Shown: positions 9,712 to 19,401 of the stretch, piece after piece | Numbering within the stretch: the stretch's first letter is position 1 | How the letters are laid out: each line of letters starts with the position of its first letter | NCBI RefSeq assembly: GCF_025860405.1 | Contig: NZ_CP063785.1 | Location: forward strand, 3,038,001 to 3,102,000 | Source: Tolypothrix sp. PCC 7712 | GTDB taxonomy: Bacteria > Cyanobacteriota > Cyanobacteriia > Cyanobacteriales > Nostocaceae | Direction: 5' to 3' | Length of the DNA stretch: 64,000 nt | Made by a program: the position numbers and the translations under genes | Notes under the pieces: generated by a model | Databases searched by the model: none | Seen by the model: the letters and a program-made list of their open reading frames with translations, nothing else | What the model was told of the DNA's origin: nothing

Positions 9712-12672
9712 ATGAACTCCTCCCAACTAAATAGCGAACAACAAAAAAGATTTCCCGGATGGTTAGCTGTCGATTTTGGTACATCCAACTCTACTGTTAC
9801 CCTCTTCGATCCCATCGAAGTACCCATCGCCGAAGTATTACCCAGAGAACAAGAAATGCGACTACGCGATCGCATGGCGCAATGGCTGAATTCTCCGGCG
9901 GGAATTGCTTTACCCGATGTCAGTGCTGGCGATTGGGATAAATTTATTGCTGATATTAGTAAAAATTTGGAAATCGAACCTAGCCGCTTAAGTGAAGTGT
10001 TTGAAAGTGATAATAGAGAACGATTTTTAGAAGCAATTCGCCAAATTGAACTATGTTTAGGTACAAGCGATCGCTTTCGCCGTGCTGTTAGTAAAAAACT
10101 TTATCAGATATATCATGAAGTCTTCCGCGTTCCTACTTTAGAATCGCAAAATCTCATCCCTGTGGTTCTAGATATTGATCGCCGCAGTACCGAAATTAAA
10201 AGTGAGTTAGAAATTTCGCGATTATCAGCCCTACAACTGAAAATGGGTAGGGAAGCTAGCGACAACAGAAAAAAAGCGATCGCCCAAGGAACTAGCAGTG
10301 CTTTAAAAGAAATTATCAGCCGCTTTCATCACTCACCCAAACGCTATTTTGGACAGGATCGTTCTTTTCCAGTAATTGTTGATGAAGATGAAGAAACCAT
10401 CAACGTTAACCAATTAATTCAAGCAGCTTGGGGACATTTAATTGAGTTAACCCAAGACTATCGCCAACGCGCTAGACGCAGGTTTTCTGACGGGGGATTT
10501 CTTTCCGCAGTTGTTACCTATCCCACCGTCGCACCGCCTGTTGTGCGTAAGGAAGTTAAGAAATTAGTGGAACAATTAGGATTAGATGATGTCCAAACTG
10601 CTTATGATGAAGCTGTTTCTGTAGCTATATTTTTCCTGTGGCGAGAATTTGGCGGTAATCTCAATATTGGGATTGAATCTTTCAAGACTCGTTGTCGCCA
10701 AGAAGGAAATAAATGGTCACAAAATGTTCTGGTTTTAGATATTGGTGGTGGTACTACAGATTTAGCTTTAATTGAACTCACATTAGAAGATAAAACGCCT
10801 TTCTTTGCTGATAATGAAGACCGAGGTTTAGGGGGACGCTATTATAAACTCACACCCAAACTCTTAGGTTCATCTGGACATTTACAGCTAGGTGGCGAGT
10901 TAATTACCCTGCGAATCTTCAGGCTTTTAAAAGTGGCGATCGCAGATTTTTTATTAACAGCAGTTTCCACAGGTGAGTTAAGCAGCGATAAGCTGGAAGA
11001 TTTAATTAATTCTGAATTAAATGAACGCTTCCTAGAAAATGGACAATTCAAAAGCGGCAGTATTTTAAAATGTGTAGATAAAGAAAATCCTGAAGGTGAC
11101 GCTGCTTATAAAGACGCTTTAGATACTGCGGAAAAAGTCTTACCTACCCGTTGGCAACAAGCACCGCAACGTCTGCAAACATTTTATACCTTGTGGGATC
11201 ATGCCGAAGCTGCCAAAATCAAACTTGGGCAAAAGCCGCCAGAAGATGCTTCAATCCTAACTTTCAGCCTTGCTGAACAGCAAATTTATGAATTACTAGT
11301 TCAAAGTGCCATTAAATACCAAGCAAAAGATACCAGTAGTATCTGCGTTACCATCGATAGTCAGCAATTCGATCGCGCCGCATCATCATCTATTAAAGAA
11401 GCGATCGGTATTGCTAAAGGCTTGATGGATAGTCGCTTACGTCCAGAAGATGCCAAAGTAGATTCGTGGAATTCCCACAAAGTAGATTGGTTGATTTTAT
11501 CGGGGAAAACTTGCAACCTCGACTTGGTACAGCGCCACATCTACCAAGAATTTAGTAAATCTCCCTACTTCGTGTGGAACCCCGAACGCATTACCTTTGT
11601 GTTGGAATTTACCAAATTAGCCACCTCAGCCGGTGCTTGCTACGCCGAAAAATTACGGAGATTACGCTTTGACCCCGAAGAGTCAAAAGGATTACTCCGT
11701 AAAGGCGCAAATCAACTAGAAATTGATGTCAAAAACCTGTTTTATTATTTACCTTGCAACTTTAAACGCAAAACCCAAAGTAACGAACTGCTGACAATCT
11801 TTAAAGCCGGACAAGAACTTTATCAACTAGGCGCTGATGAAAGCGTTGCTAAAGTTCGGACTGAGTGGCAAGGTATACAGTTAACAAATATTATTTACCG
11901 TCAAGATTATGAAGATGGGGATTTGCGGCTGTGGGGTAGCTTTGATGGCAAAACTTTGATGGAAAAACTGGGATTATCAGAACCAGACTTCCTGAAGAAA
12001 ATTAAAGTTCAGTTTGAAATTGACCAAACCCTACAATTTAGTGTCTTACTTTGTCAAGGAAATCCACATTATTTAATTGATGTTTCTGGTATTGATGTTA
12101 ATTCTGTAATCTCTGCCGCCTCAGGAACTTCAGCCTTATTTGCTGATGGTAAATTAAAGTGGAATATTGCCGTAGAAAGACCTCATAAAGACTTAAATGA
12201 TGGTGATATTGCCATCAATGTAATTGAGTCAGCAACAGTAGATCAACCAGATGCTTATCATCTCGTATTTGAAGCCGACAAAGATGTGAGTAAATCCCTA
12301 CAAGAATTCCATTATTTGCGTGATGGTTCACCAGAACCAGGAACCGGATTAATTAGTAATCCTCTACCTCCCTTCCCCAAAAATGGACAACACACCTTTT
12401 ATGTTGTGCAAACTGATGCACAAACTAATACGAAAAAATGGATACGTATTGGCGCATTAAGTAAACCCGATTTCGCTACAGATTATCCTTGCCAATATCG
12501 TGTCAGCATAGACAATTACGGAATTTTACGAATGCACGCCGGGGAAGTACCTTACTGGACATCAACCGATCAAAAATGTCTCAAACAAGAAGGATGTGTT
12601 TACCGTGCTGAACTAGAATTGCAACCCAATGAAGTTGATAAAGAACGCGATCCATTTTGCGGTATTCATTAG
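9712..12672 (+). CDS. large Hsp70/actin-fold ATPase, second gene of the cassette
   Basis: 986 residues from ATG 9712. The frame is open to 9508, but the extra 68 codons are translated dispersed repeat, so the internal ATG is preferred. The phosphate-1 motif VDFGTSNSTVT is at residues 20-30, the phosphate-2 motif DIGGGTTDLAL at 343-353, and an adenosine-type motif LILSGKTCNLDLV near 595-607. It lacks the canonical substrate-binding domain of DnaK. Residues 100-300 and the last ~350 residues are family-specific; the C terminus looks beta-rich. Large actin-fold ATPases of about this length paired with GTPases are found in SrfB/SrfC-type operons of other bacteria; only the architecture is similar here and homology was not tested. 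It probably works as an ATP-driven partner of the upstream GTPase. Confidence 0.8.
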   Translation: MNSSQLNSEQQKRFPGWLAVDFGTSNSTVTLFDPIEVPIAEVLPREQEMRLRDRMAQWLNSPAGIALPDVSAGDWDKFIADISKNLEIEPSRLSEVFESDNRERFLEAIRQIELCLGTSDRFRRAVSKKLYQIYHEVFRVPTLESQNLIPVVLDIDRRSTEIKSELEISRLSALQLKMGREASDNRKKAIAQGTSSALKEIISRFHHSPKRYFGQDRSFPVIVDEDEETINVNQLIQAAWGHLIELTQDYRQRARRRFSDGGFLSAVVTYPTVAPPVVRKEVKKLVEQLGLDDVQTAYDEAVSVAIFFLWREFGGNLNIGIESFKTRCRQEGNKWSQNVLVLDIGGGTTDLALIELTLEDKTPFFADNEDRGLGGRYYKLTPKLLGSSGHLQLGGELITLRIFRLLKVAIADFLLTAVSTGELSSDKLEDLINSELNERFLENGQFKSGSILKCVDKENPEGDAAYKDALDTAEKVLPTRWQQAPQRLQTFYTLWDHAEAAKIKLGQKPPEDASILTFSLAEQQIYELLVQSAIKYQAKDTSSICVTIDSQQFDRAASSSIKEAIGIAKGLMDSRLRPEDAKVDSWNSHKVDWLILSGKTCNLDLVQRHIYQEFSKSPYFVWNPERITFVLEFTKLATSAGACYAEKLRRLRFDPEESKGLLRKGANQLEIDVKNLFYYLPCNFKRKTQSNELLTIFKAGQELYQLGADESVAKVRTEWQGIQLTNIIYRQDYEDGDLRLWGSFDGKTLMEKLGLSEPDFLKKIKVQFEIDQTLQFSVLLCQGNPHYLIDVSGIDVNSVISAASGTSALFADGKLKWNIAVERPHKDLNDGDIAINVIESATVDQPDAYHLVFEADKDVSKSLQEFHYLRDGSPEPGTGLISNPLPPFPKNGQHTFYVVQTDAQTNTKKWIRIGALSKPDFATDYPCQYRVSIDNYGILRMHAGEVPYWTSTDQKCLKQEGCVYRAELELQPNEVDKERDPFCGIH

Positions 12673-12682
12673 GTAATAAACT

Positions 12683-12759
12683 CACGCAGAGGCGCAGAGG
12701 CGCAAAGAAAGGAAAAACCTCTCAACAACATCTTTCTCTTTGTTGTCTGCGCCTCTGTG
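12683..12759. repeat. imperfect inverted repeat in the cassette spacer
   Basis: Arms at 12683-12711 (ACGCAGAGGCGCAGAGGCGC and onward) and 12731-12759 (ending CTGCGCCTCTGTGG) can form a long imperfect hairpin. It is a dispersed Nostoc-type element. It has no T-run, so it may reduce rather than end transcription into the third gene. Confidence 0.65.
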
Positions 12760-12820
12760 GTTCGTATAAATTTTACCTTCGTGTGAGATAGAAAAATAGA
12801 TTAAAATCGAGGCTAAATTC

Positions 12821-13915
12821 ATGCAGCACCTACGTCAGCTATTAGCAATAGAAAACTCAAATTTAGCCCAATTATTACGGTTTAGCCTGTACGGAATCGA
12901 AGCAGCTTTAAAGCAAGCGCAAAAAGAATTACCTAGCGATCCAGGGGCTAAATTATGTGACGAGGTGCTGCAAGAACTTCATGATATTTTACAAACTAAA
13001 TCTCAAAAATTACCAGAGTTAAACTCTAATCATGAATTAAAACTAAGTCGTCTGAAGAAAGCTTTTAATACAGATAAAGACCTGAAATTATATTTAGGAA
13101 ATTCTCAACTCCAAAGCCAAACAGATTCAGAATTATGGAACGAGATGCAACGCAAATTGCTACGAGTTCCTGAAGACTTGGCGACAGCTTGGCGACAACG
13201 TGCCTTGACTTTAGCGCAAGAAGTTGGTGCTATAGAAGATAATTCCAATCTCTACACCCTACCCTTCATCAGAGACGAAATTATTTACCCTGGATTGAGT
13301 GGTACTATCCAAGCTCAAGGTTTATGTTTATCTCAAAAATTACTGCCAAATTCGGAAATTATTCCCAATAACGAATCCAGCGACTTAAATTTACTAGCTG
13401 GCTATTTGCTACTTTGTATAAAATTTATCGAAATTGACCCAGATTTACACCACGCTTTAAAGAGCGTATTTAGCTTTGATATTATTTCCTTAAACTCTAA
13501 GCCAGAACAGCAAACTCAATATATTGAAGCATTCACAGGGCGCTTTCATCGTACTCAAAAAGCTGTAGAAAATGCTGATCCAGTCTTAACCCTACGTGCT
13601 TGGATTGACATTGACGAAGCCATACACTCTTTAGTATTTGTCCCGCCAAGCGATCGCTATTCTTGGTGGGGTAACTTACAACAAGAATCACGCCGAATGC
13701 TGAAAAAATTTGTCGATCAAGCGATTAATGCAGGTAATGAAGTCAGAATACGCCAATTATCCGGGCTTTACGCCGATATCTGCGCTTTAACCAAAGATGA
13801 CTTGCAACTCGATTGTGGCGGTAATCCTGGCGAAGTTTTAGCTTGTCTGCGAGTCTACGCGCGAATTAATCAAGAAGAGTTACCAGGGCGTGTAATCTTT
13901 CGTGCATCACGGTAG
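12821..13915 (+). CDS. uncharacterised mostly helical protein, third gene of the cassette
   Basis: 364 residues, starting MQHLRQLLAIENSNLAQLLR. Predicted by eye to be almost wholly alpha-helical, with long amphipathic stretches in the first 140 residues and around 255-330 (DEAIHSLVFVPPSDRYSWWG). No signal peptide, membrane segment or catalytic motif was recognised. It lies 148 bases after the Hsp70-like gene on the same strand, with no terminator between. Its constant partners would be the GTPase and the ATPase. A scaffold or adaptor role is possible but is inference only. Confidence 0.7.
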   Translation: MQHLRQLLAIENSNLAQLLRFSLYGIEAALKQAQKELPSDPGAKLCDEVLQELHDILQTKSQKLPELNSNHELKLSRLKKAFNTDKDLKLYLGNSQLQSQTDSELWNEMQRKLLRVPEDLATAWRQRALTLAQEVGAIEDNSNLYTLPFIRDEIIYPGLSGTIQAQGLCLSQKLLPNSEIIPNNESSDLNLLAGYLLLCIKFIEIDPDLHHALKSVFSFDIISLNSKPEQQTQYIEAFTGRFHRTQKAVENADPVLTLRAWIDIDEAIHSLVFVPPSDRYSWWGNLQQESRRMLKKFVDQAINAGNEVRIRQLSGLYADICALTKDDLQLDCGGNPGEVLACLRVYARINQEELPGRVIFRASR

Positions 13916-14008
13916 TTTATGGCTATTTTTGACTAAATTAACTACCAATTTCTGGATTTAAGAGAAGCAAAACTGAACAATTAATGTCCAGCTTTGCTTA
14001 CAAGTTAG

Positions 14009-14030
14009 AAATGCAAAAGCTTGCATTTTC
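14009..14030 (+). terminator. weak terminator-like hairpin after the cassette
   Basis: AAATGCAA (14009-14016) pairs with TTGCATTT (14021-14028) around a four-base loop, followed by only TC. It is low in GC, so it is a weak candidate. It lies 94 bases after the third gene. Confidence 0.35.
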
Positions 14031-14164
14031 TGCAAATATCGAAAGAATGATATTTATCTGAATGTATTGCAACTGCGATCGCAGTCTGAATGAGTCTTGA
14101 TGTCAACAGAAGCCAGGCGACTCTACACATCGCAGTCTTAAGAGAACATCAAACGAAGCTGAAT

Positions 14165-14344
14165 TTAGAGGATACCCCAGAAGTGTAAAACTCCTTGGCC
14201 CGAAAAAACTTCCACTAAAATCGCCGCTAGAAAACCAATCATTGCAAAACGACCATTCCAGTTTTCGCTCTGAGGAGTGAAGCCCCAGCGTAAAGCGTTA
14301 GGATCTTCAGAAACTGTAGGTGTAGGATTCTTCGTGCCTGTCAT
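14165..14344 (-). CDS. high-light-inducible protein (single-helix CAB-like, Hlip/Scp)
   Basis: 59 residues from the ATG at 14344, which has GGAG eight bases upstream; a GTG four codons earlier overlaps that site and is rejected. The C-terminal half holds the signature [20 protein letters not shown], in which Glu, Asn and Arg form the chlorophyll-binding motif of the LHC superfamily, in one transmembrane helix. Hlips dimerise, bind chlorophyll a and carotenoid in the thylakoid, and protect photosystems and chlorophyll synthesis under excess light. The N terminus ([15 protein letters not shown]) is short and soluble. It is convergent with the GTPase cassette. High-light induction is expected from the family; no promoter motif was verified. 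Confidence 0.93.
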   Translation of the reverse strand: MTGTKNPTPTVSEDPNALRWGFTPQSENWNGRFAMIGFLAAILVEVFSGQGVLHFWGIL

Positions 14345-14558
14345 AAATAACACTCCGAGCTTTTATGTGGTGACAGTTGTGACTGCCTGTAAAGTAATGT
14401 AACAGATTTTTATAGAAATGCAACATTTTCTTGACAAAAGAAAGATAAATATATTTTGCACTCACCTATAGACTGTTTGCATAAGTAGCTTTTATTGTTT
14501 ACCGCATCTAGGAGAATTTTTATACTTAAAATAAGATTTTCGCGATCGCCAGAAAATC

Positions 14559-15374
14559 ATGTTCAAAAGTCCACTCCGTTATCCAGGCGGTAAATCAAAA
14601 GCAATAAATCAAATAATCGAATACTTACCAGATAGTTTTTCTGAATTTAGAGAACCATTTGTAGGGGGTGGTTCTGTATTCATCTACTTAAAGCAAAAAT
14701 TCCCCAATCTCAAAATTTGGATTAACGATTTAAACCGGGAATTATTTCTGTTTTGGAAATTTGCTCAATCTGATATCTCTGAGCTAGTTAAAGAAATTCG
14801 TCATATTAAAAATAAATATACAGATGGCAGATTCTTATATAAAGAATTAACAACCGTAGATATTAACCAGCTATCTGATTTTGAAAGAGCAGTTCGCTTT
14901 TTTGTTCTTAACCGCATTACATTTAGCGGAACTGTAGAATCTGGCGGTTATTCTCAAGAAGCTTTCCATAAACGCTTTACTAATTCATCGATAGACCGTC
15001 TTGAGAAATTAGAAAGCATTTTATCAGAAGATATTCTCATTACTAACTTAGATTACAGCGAATTATTATATGCAGCAGGTGAGAAAGTATTTTTATTTTT
15101 AGATCCGCCATATTTTATAGCTACTAAATCTAAACTCTATGGCAAAGCAGGTAACTTACATACCTCTTTTGAACATCAAAAATTTGCCGAAGTATTAAAA
15201 CAATGCCACCACGATTGGTTAATTACCTACGACGATTCGCCACAAATTAGAGAAAATTTTAGCTGGGCAAATATTTTCGAGTGGAAATTGCAGTATGGGA
15301 TGAATAATTATAGACAGAGTAATGCAGCCAAAGGAAAAGAGTTATTTATTACCAACTATAAGACTTTTTCGTAG
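14559..15374 (+). CDS. DNA adenine N6-methyltransferase, D12 (Dam) class, orphan
   Basis: 271 residues. The AdoMet-binding motif FVGGGS is at 34-39, preceded by the N-terminal PLRYPGGKSK that marks D12-class enzymes, and the catalytic DPPY is at 182-185. A Dam-like end TYDDSPQIRENF and NYRQSNAAKGKELFITNYK follows. These enzymes methylate adenine in short, often palindromic sites such as GATC. No restriction endonuclease lies on either side (Hlip to the left, trpD to the right), so it is an orphan methylase, possibly epigenetic. Recognition sequence cannot be read from the protein. Confidence 0.9.
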   Translation: MFKSPLRYPGGKSKAINQIIEYLPDSFSEFREPFVGGGSVFIYLKQKFPNLKIWINDLNRELFLFWKFAQSDISELVKEIRHIKNKYTDGRFLYKELTTVDINQLSDFERAVRFFVLNRITFSGTVESGGYSQEAFHKRFTNSSIDRLEKLESILSEDILITNLDYSELLYAAGEKVFLFLDPPYFIATKSKLYGKAGNLHTSFEHQKFAEVLKQCHHDWLITYDDSPQIRENFSWANIFEWKLQYGMNNYRQSNAAKGKELFITNYKTFS

Positions 15375-15462
15375 TGATAAATTAAATTCTTTATATATAT
15401 AAATCAGATTTAATTGATGAAAAAATCTCAGTAAGTCGTAATACACAAAAAGCTTTGTTACT

Positions 15463-15489
15463 GATGCGTTAGCGATAACGTAACGCATC
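15463..15489. repeat. dispersed inverted repeat GATGCGTTA-TAACGCATC
   Basis: GATGCGTTA (15463-15471) pairs with TAACGCATC (15481-15489). It is a common dispersed cyanobacterial hairpin and a related GGATGCGTTAG sequence occurs near 53252. There is no T-run. It lies between the methylase and trpD. Confidence 0.6.
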
Positions 15490-15616
15490 CTACGTGAACT
15501 ATTCTCTCTATATCAACCATTAAATTGCTGACTACAAACTGTTTCCCGTTTTCCGGTAGGATAGCTCCCAGACACTTCAATAAAAGCTCAACCCTACCAC
15601 ACGCAAACAAAATTGT

Positions 15617-16696
15617 ATGACAACTTCCCCCATCTCCACGCCAGAAATCTCAACAAGCTGGTATCTCTTGCTGCAACAGTTAATCGATGGAGAATCTTTA
15701 TCCCGCACTCAAGCTGCGGACTTGATGCAAGGCTGGCTAAGTGAATCTGTTCCGCCTGAATTATCGGGAGCAATTTTAACAGCGCTAAACTTTAAAGGCG
15801 TTTCGGCTGACGAATTAACAGGTATGGCGGAAGTACTACAATCTCAATCAAAAATGGGGACTGGGAACCCAATCCCTAATCCCCAATCCCTAACTCCTCT
15901 CATTGATACCTGTGGTACTGGTGGAGATGGTTCGTCAACTTTTAATATTTCGACAGCCGTTGCTTTTGTGGCTGCAGCTTATGGTGTACCTGTGGCTAAA
16001 CATGGTAACCGTTCGGCATCAAGCCTCACAGGAAGCGCTGATGTTTTAGAAGCTTTGGGCGTAAATCTTGGTGCTGCTAGCGAAAAAGTCCAAGCTGCAG
16101 TTCAAGAAGTGGGGATCACTTTTCTGTTTGCCCCTGGTTGGCATCCCGCACTCAAAGCTGTAGCAACATTGCGGCGGACTCTTAAGGTACGGACAGTTTT
16201 CAACTTACTTGGCCCTTTAGTCAATCCTTTAAATCCGACTGGGCAAGTAGTAGGGTTATTTACTCCTAAACTTTTAGCAACTGTTGCCCAAGCCTTACAA
16301 AAGTTGGGTAAGCAAAAGGCAATTGTTGTACATGGAAGAGAAAAATTAGATGAAGCGGGGTTAGGAGATATAACAGATTTGGCAGTTTTATCTAATGGTG
16401 AAGTGCAGTTAACTACTATTAATCCCGAAGAGGTGGGTTTAACGCCTGCAACAATAGGCACACTCAGAGGTGGAGATGTGCAAGAAAATGCGGAGATTTT
16501 AAAGGCAGTACTACAAGGCAAGGGAACTCAGGCGCAACAGGATGCTGTAGCGTTAAATACGTCATTGGCGCTACAAGTGGCAGGTGCCATCCCACTGCTA
16601 GACCATGCCCAAGGAATTAAACTAGCTAAGGAGATCCTAAATAGTGGCGCTCCTTGGGTGAAATTGGAACAGTTAGTTCATTTTCTGAAGAATTAA
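15617..16696 (+). CDS. trpD: anthranilate phosphoribosyltransferase
   Basis: TrpD transfers phosphoribosyl from PRPP to anthranilate in tryptophan synthesis. The 359-residue protein has the PRPP/glycine-rich motif [17 protein letters not shown], the anthranilate-side [21 protein letters not shown] and the conserved [16 protein letters not shown] at 15617. An odd stretch, [16 protein letters not shown], lies directly before the first motif and is encoded by heptamer-repeat DNA (see 15853-15898), so it is a tolerated repeat insertion. It stands alone, not in a trp operon. The 3' end overlaps the convergent retropepsin-like gene by 71 bases. Confidence 0.96.
   Translation: MTTSPISTPEISTSWYLLLQQLIDGESLSRTQAADLMQGWLSESVPPELSGAILTALNFKGVSADELTGMAEVLQSQSKMGTGNPIPNPQSLTPLIDTCGTGGDGSSTFNISTAVAFVAAAYGVPVAKHGNRSASSLTGSADVLEALGVNLGAASEKVQAAVQEVGITFLFAPGWHPALKAVATLRRTLKVRTVFNLLGPLVNPLNPTGQVVGLFTPKLLATVAQALQKLGKQKAIVVHGREKLDEAGLGDITDLAVLSNGEVQLTTINPEEVGLTPATIGTLRGGDVQENAEILKAVLQGKGTQAQQDAVALNTSLALQVAGAIPLLDHAQGIKLAKEILNSGAPWVKLEQLVHFLKN
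15853..15898. repeat. STRR1-type heptamers inside the trpD coding sequence
   Basis: The bases GGGGACTGGGAACCCAATCC and the CCCTAATCCCCAATCCCTAA run after them are made of the same CCCCART heptamer found in the intergenic arrays. They are in frame within trpD and encode a Pro/Asn/Gly-rich loop. Confidence 0.75.
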
Positions 16697-17693
16697 CATC
16701 CGCATGGGATTGTGGGCGAAATTCCACGACATTGCGCTTGATAGTGACATCATAATTACCAAAAAAGTCGTGTCCCAGCAGTCCAGTTTCTAAATCTGAG
16801 CCTGCGATCGCCACGGCTACTTTATTCACACTGACCCCAGCAGCTGCCATCGAATTAACATAGCCAATAGTAAATTCTACTTGCTTAGAACTGGCTGTGT
16901 TGGCTTTGGTTCTACCTACTGGTACTACACCCAAAGCATTTGCCATGTTTTGGGTAATTACAGTTCCACTAGCCCCTGTATCTACAATCATCTCGAATTT
17001 GCGATCGCCGTTGAAGGTAACTTCAATAATTGGTGTCCCCCCGATGCGGCGTTTGATTGGGGCTGTAAAGACAGCTTGATCCTCAGCAATTTGTGCTGAC
17101 GGCATCAAAACAGATTGCACTGCTGGCTGTGATTTTGCCACCAGTGGGGATAAAGGTTGAGTGGGTTGAGGCGTGATTTTTCTTGCAGATGGTACTACAA
17201 CTACTACCCTTTGAGGAGCCTTTTGAGGTGGTTGTACCGCAATTGGCGCGAGAGATTTGGGTGTAGCTTTATCCAAAGCGTATTGAATTTGGCGCTGGTA
17301 TTCCGAGATTTTGATTTGCGCGACCGTGAAATTAGGACTTTCTTGCTGCACATTTTTCATCAGCGCGATCGCATCCTGAAACTGAGTTGCTACCAACTTC
17401 CAATCATCAGGAGATTGGGCAGACTGGCTAATCGTCATCGCACCTGCGGCTTTGTCCAGCGCCAATTCAAAAGAATTCAATTGAACAGCAGACGATGATT
17501 GTGGCTGTGGTTCTGGGTTGGATAAAGGTGAAGCTTCGACAAAAGGCGATGCTGCTATCTTGTCCGCAAGCTGAGGTTGCTCTTGGTCAACAGTCACAGT
17601 GGTCTGTTTGTCTTTACTACAGGCAACACCCAAAACCGCTAGCGCACTTGTTAAACAAATCAGGGTTGCACGGGATAAAAAAGACTGAAGCAT
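16626..17693 (-). CDS. lipoprotein with a retropepsin-like aspartic protease domain
   Basis: 355 residues from ATG 17693; the frame extends upstream to 17828, but that part is translated heptamer repeat. The N terminus is a lipoprotein signal (hydrophobic stretch ending ALAVLGVAC, lipobox Cys at residue 24). A Pro/Gln-rich middle part follows. The C-terminal half is a single-lobe aspartic protease domain with catalytic [11 protein letters not shown] and a second-lobe-like [13 protein letters not shown]. Such enzymes work as homodimers. A helical stretch (~60-130) with [17 protein letters not shown] precedes the Pro-rich linker. It is probably anchored on the periplasmic side. Its substrate is unknown. 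It is convergent and overlapping with trpD. Confidence 0.85.
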   Translation of the reverse strand: MLQSFLSRATLICLTSALAVLGVACSKDKQTTVTVDQEQPQLADKIAASPFVEASPLSNPEPQPQSSSAVQLNSFELALDKAAGAMTISQSAQSPDDWKLVATQFQDAIALMKNVQQESPNFTVAQIKISEYQRQIQYALDKATPKSLAPIAVQPPQKAPQRVVVVVPSARKITPQPTQPLSPLVAKSQPAVQSVLMPSAQIAEDQAVFTAPIKRRIGGTPIIEVTFNGDRKFEMIVDTGASGTVITQNMANALGVVPVGRTKANTASSKQVEFTIGYVNSMAAAGVSVNKVAVAIAGSDLETGLLGHDFFGNYDVTIKRNVVEFRPQSHADVNSSENELTVPISPKERHYLGSP

Positions 17694-18023
17694 AATTAAC
17701 TTCGATTTTACCTGCCAGAAGGTGAGGAAATCTACCTTTGTTGTGGGAAAGTTGGGATTGGGGATTGGGGACTGGGAAGAAGGGAGATGAGGGAGATGAG
17801 GGAGACAAGCAGGATAACTATTAATCACTAAACTTTCTGTTTTCTAGCAAACACCAAATGACAAATGACAAATGACAAATGCTTTTTATCGCTAATTTGT
17901 CCAACTCATGGGATAATTAACATTCGCAAGCTTACTAGGGACTAAAGAATAGGTCTAGAAACTAGCAAAATCCTAATCCCTAGCTCCTAGCCCCTAGCTT
18001 TTAACCCCTAATCATGATTGCTT
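17694..18023. repeat. repeat-rich spacer upstream of carA
   Basis: Contains GGGGATT/GGGGACT and GGGAGATGA units (17755-17805), TGACAAA (STRR2-type) units at about 17858-17880 and CTAGCCCCTAG-like units at about 17975-18008. A short ATG frame at 18014 (ATGATTGCTTATGCCCCTGT, then CTGA) overlaps the carA start out of frame. No gene seen. Confidence 0.7.
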
Positions 18024-19187
18024 ATGCCCCTGTCTGACACAATCCCGGCTCTACTTGTTCTAGCGGATGGCACCGCTTATCGCGGTTGGTCTTTTGGTGC
18101 TATAGGAACCACAATTGGGGAAGTGGTATTTAACACTGGCATGACTGGGTATCAAGAAGTGTTGACCGATCCCAGCTATTGCGGACAAATTGTTGTTTTT
18201 ACCTATCCTGAATTGGGTAACACTGGTGTTAATCCCGAAGATGAGGAATCAGCTAGACCGCAGGTACGAGGTGCGATCGCTCGCAATATTTGCCACCGCC
18301 CAAGTAACTGGCGCTCAACACAATCTTTGCCTGACTACTTGAAACAGCACCACATCCCCGGCATCTATGGGATTGATACTCGCGCCCTCACCCGTAAAAT
18401 TCGGATGTATGGAGCCATGAATGGTGGAATTTCTACATCGATTTTGGATGAGGCAGAATTATTAGAACAGGTACAGGCAGCCCCCAGTATGCAAGGGCTA
18501 AATCTGGTGCGTGAAGTCACGACCCGAAAGGTTTATGAATGGTCTGATCCTACTATCCCCGCTTGGGAATTTAACTCTAATGTCTCTGAGCGCAACGGAG
18601 AAACCTTTACCGTTGTCGCCCTTGACTTTGGAGTAAAGCGGAATATCTTGCGGCGTTTAGCAAGTTATGGTTGTCAAGTCATTGTTGTGCCCGCGCATAC
18701 AACACCAGAGGAAATTCTCAAATATAATCCAGATGGTATCTTTCTTTCCAACGGGCCAGGCGATCCAGCAGCAGTAACAGAAGGAATTGAAACTACCAAG
18801 GCATTGCTAGGCGCTCAAAAACCCATCTTTGGCATTTGTATGGGACATCAAATTTTGGGTCATGCCTTGGGAGCAGAAACCTTTAAACTCAAGTTTGGGC
18901 ATCGGGGATTAAATCAACCTGCGGGTTTACAGCAACGGGTAGAAATTACTAGCCAAAACCACAGTTTTGCGATTAACCCAGATTCTTTACCAGAAGCAGT
19001 GGTAGAAATCAGCCACCTGAACTTGAACGATCGCACTGTTGCTGGTGTCCGTCACAAGTCTTTACCCGTGTTCTCGGTGCAATACCACCCCGAAGCTAGC
19101 CCAGGCCCTCACGATGCTGATTACTTGTTTGAGGACTTCGTCAAAGCAATGCGAGCAGCACGTCAATCGCAGGGGGATAGGAATTAG
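18024..19187 (+). CDS. carA: carbamoyl-phosphate synthase, small (glutaminase) subunit
   Basis: CarA hydrolyses glutamine and channels ammonia to CarB for carbamoyl phosphate, feeding arginine and pyrimidine synthesis. The 387-residue protein (ATG 18024 preferred over the TTG two codons earlier) has the N-terminal domain with [20 protein letters not shown]. The class I glutaminase domain follows, with nucleophile C272 in GICMGHQ, the oxyanion region LSNGPGDP, and the His-Glu pair in [14 protein letters not shown]. Length is normal. carB is not in the window, as is common in cyanobacteria. Confidence 0.97.
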   Translation: MPLSDTIPALLVLADGTAYRGWSFGAIGTTIGEVVFNTGMTGYQEVLTDPSYCGQIVVFTYPELGNTGVNPEDEESARPQVRGAIARNICHRPSNWRSTQSLPDYLKQHHIPGIYGIDTRALTRKIRMYGAMNGGISTSILDEAELLEQVQAAPSMQGLNLVREVTTRKVYEWSDPTIPAWEFNSNVSERNGETFTVVALDFGVKRNILRRLASYGCQVIVVPAHTTPEEILKYNPDGIFLSNGPGDPAAVTEGIETTKALLGAQKPIFGICMGHQILGHALGAETFKLKFGHRGLNQPAGLQQRVEITSQNHSFAINPDSLPEAVVEISHLNLNDRTVAGVRHKSLPVFSVQYHPEASPGPHDADYLFEDFVKAMRAARQSQGDRN

Positions 19188-19325
19188 GGACAGGGGATAA
19201 GGGAGATGAGGGATGAGGGAGATGAGGGAGATGAGGGAGATGAGGGAGATGAGGGAGATGAGGGAGCAGGGTAGAAATGAATAATTACCCATGCCCAATG
19301 CCCAATGCCCAATGCCCCATCCCCT
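19188..19325. repeat. tandem GAGATGAGG and CCCAATG repeats
   Basis: About 70 bases of a 9-base GAGATGAGG unit (19199-19266) are followed by CCCAATG heptamers (19288-19320). The open frame running from 19291 into the STAS gene has a repeat-encoded N terminus. Confidence 0.85.
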
Positions 19326-19401
19326 AAGTCATCAGGTTGTAGACAAATTGTACCAAAACCATTTATACTGGAGCGTTCACTTTCACCATGAGGAGGGAGT
19401 T

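Noticed and set aside
6924..13915. Firm naming of the cassette as srfBC
   Set aside because: Only architecture and approximate size match; no diagnostic SrfB or SrfC motif could be read.
17694..17828. Upstream extension of the retropepsin-like lipoprotein
   Set aside because: The extra residues are heptamer-encoded, and the lipoprotein signal begins at the ATG at 17693.
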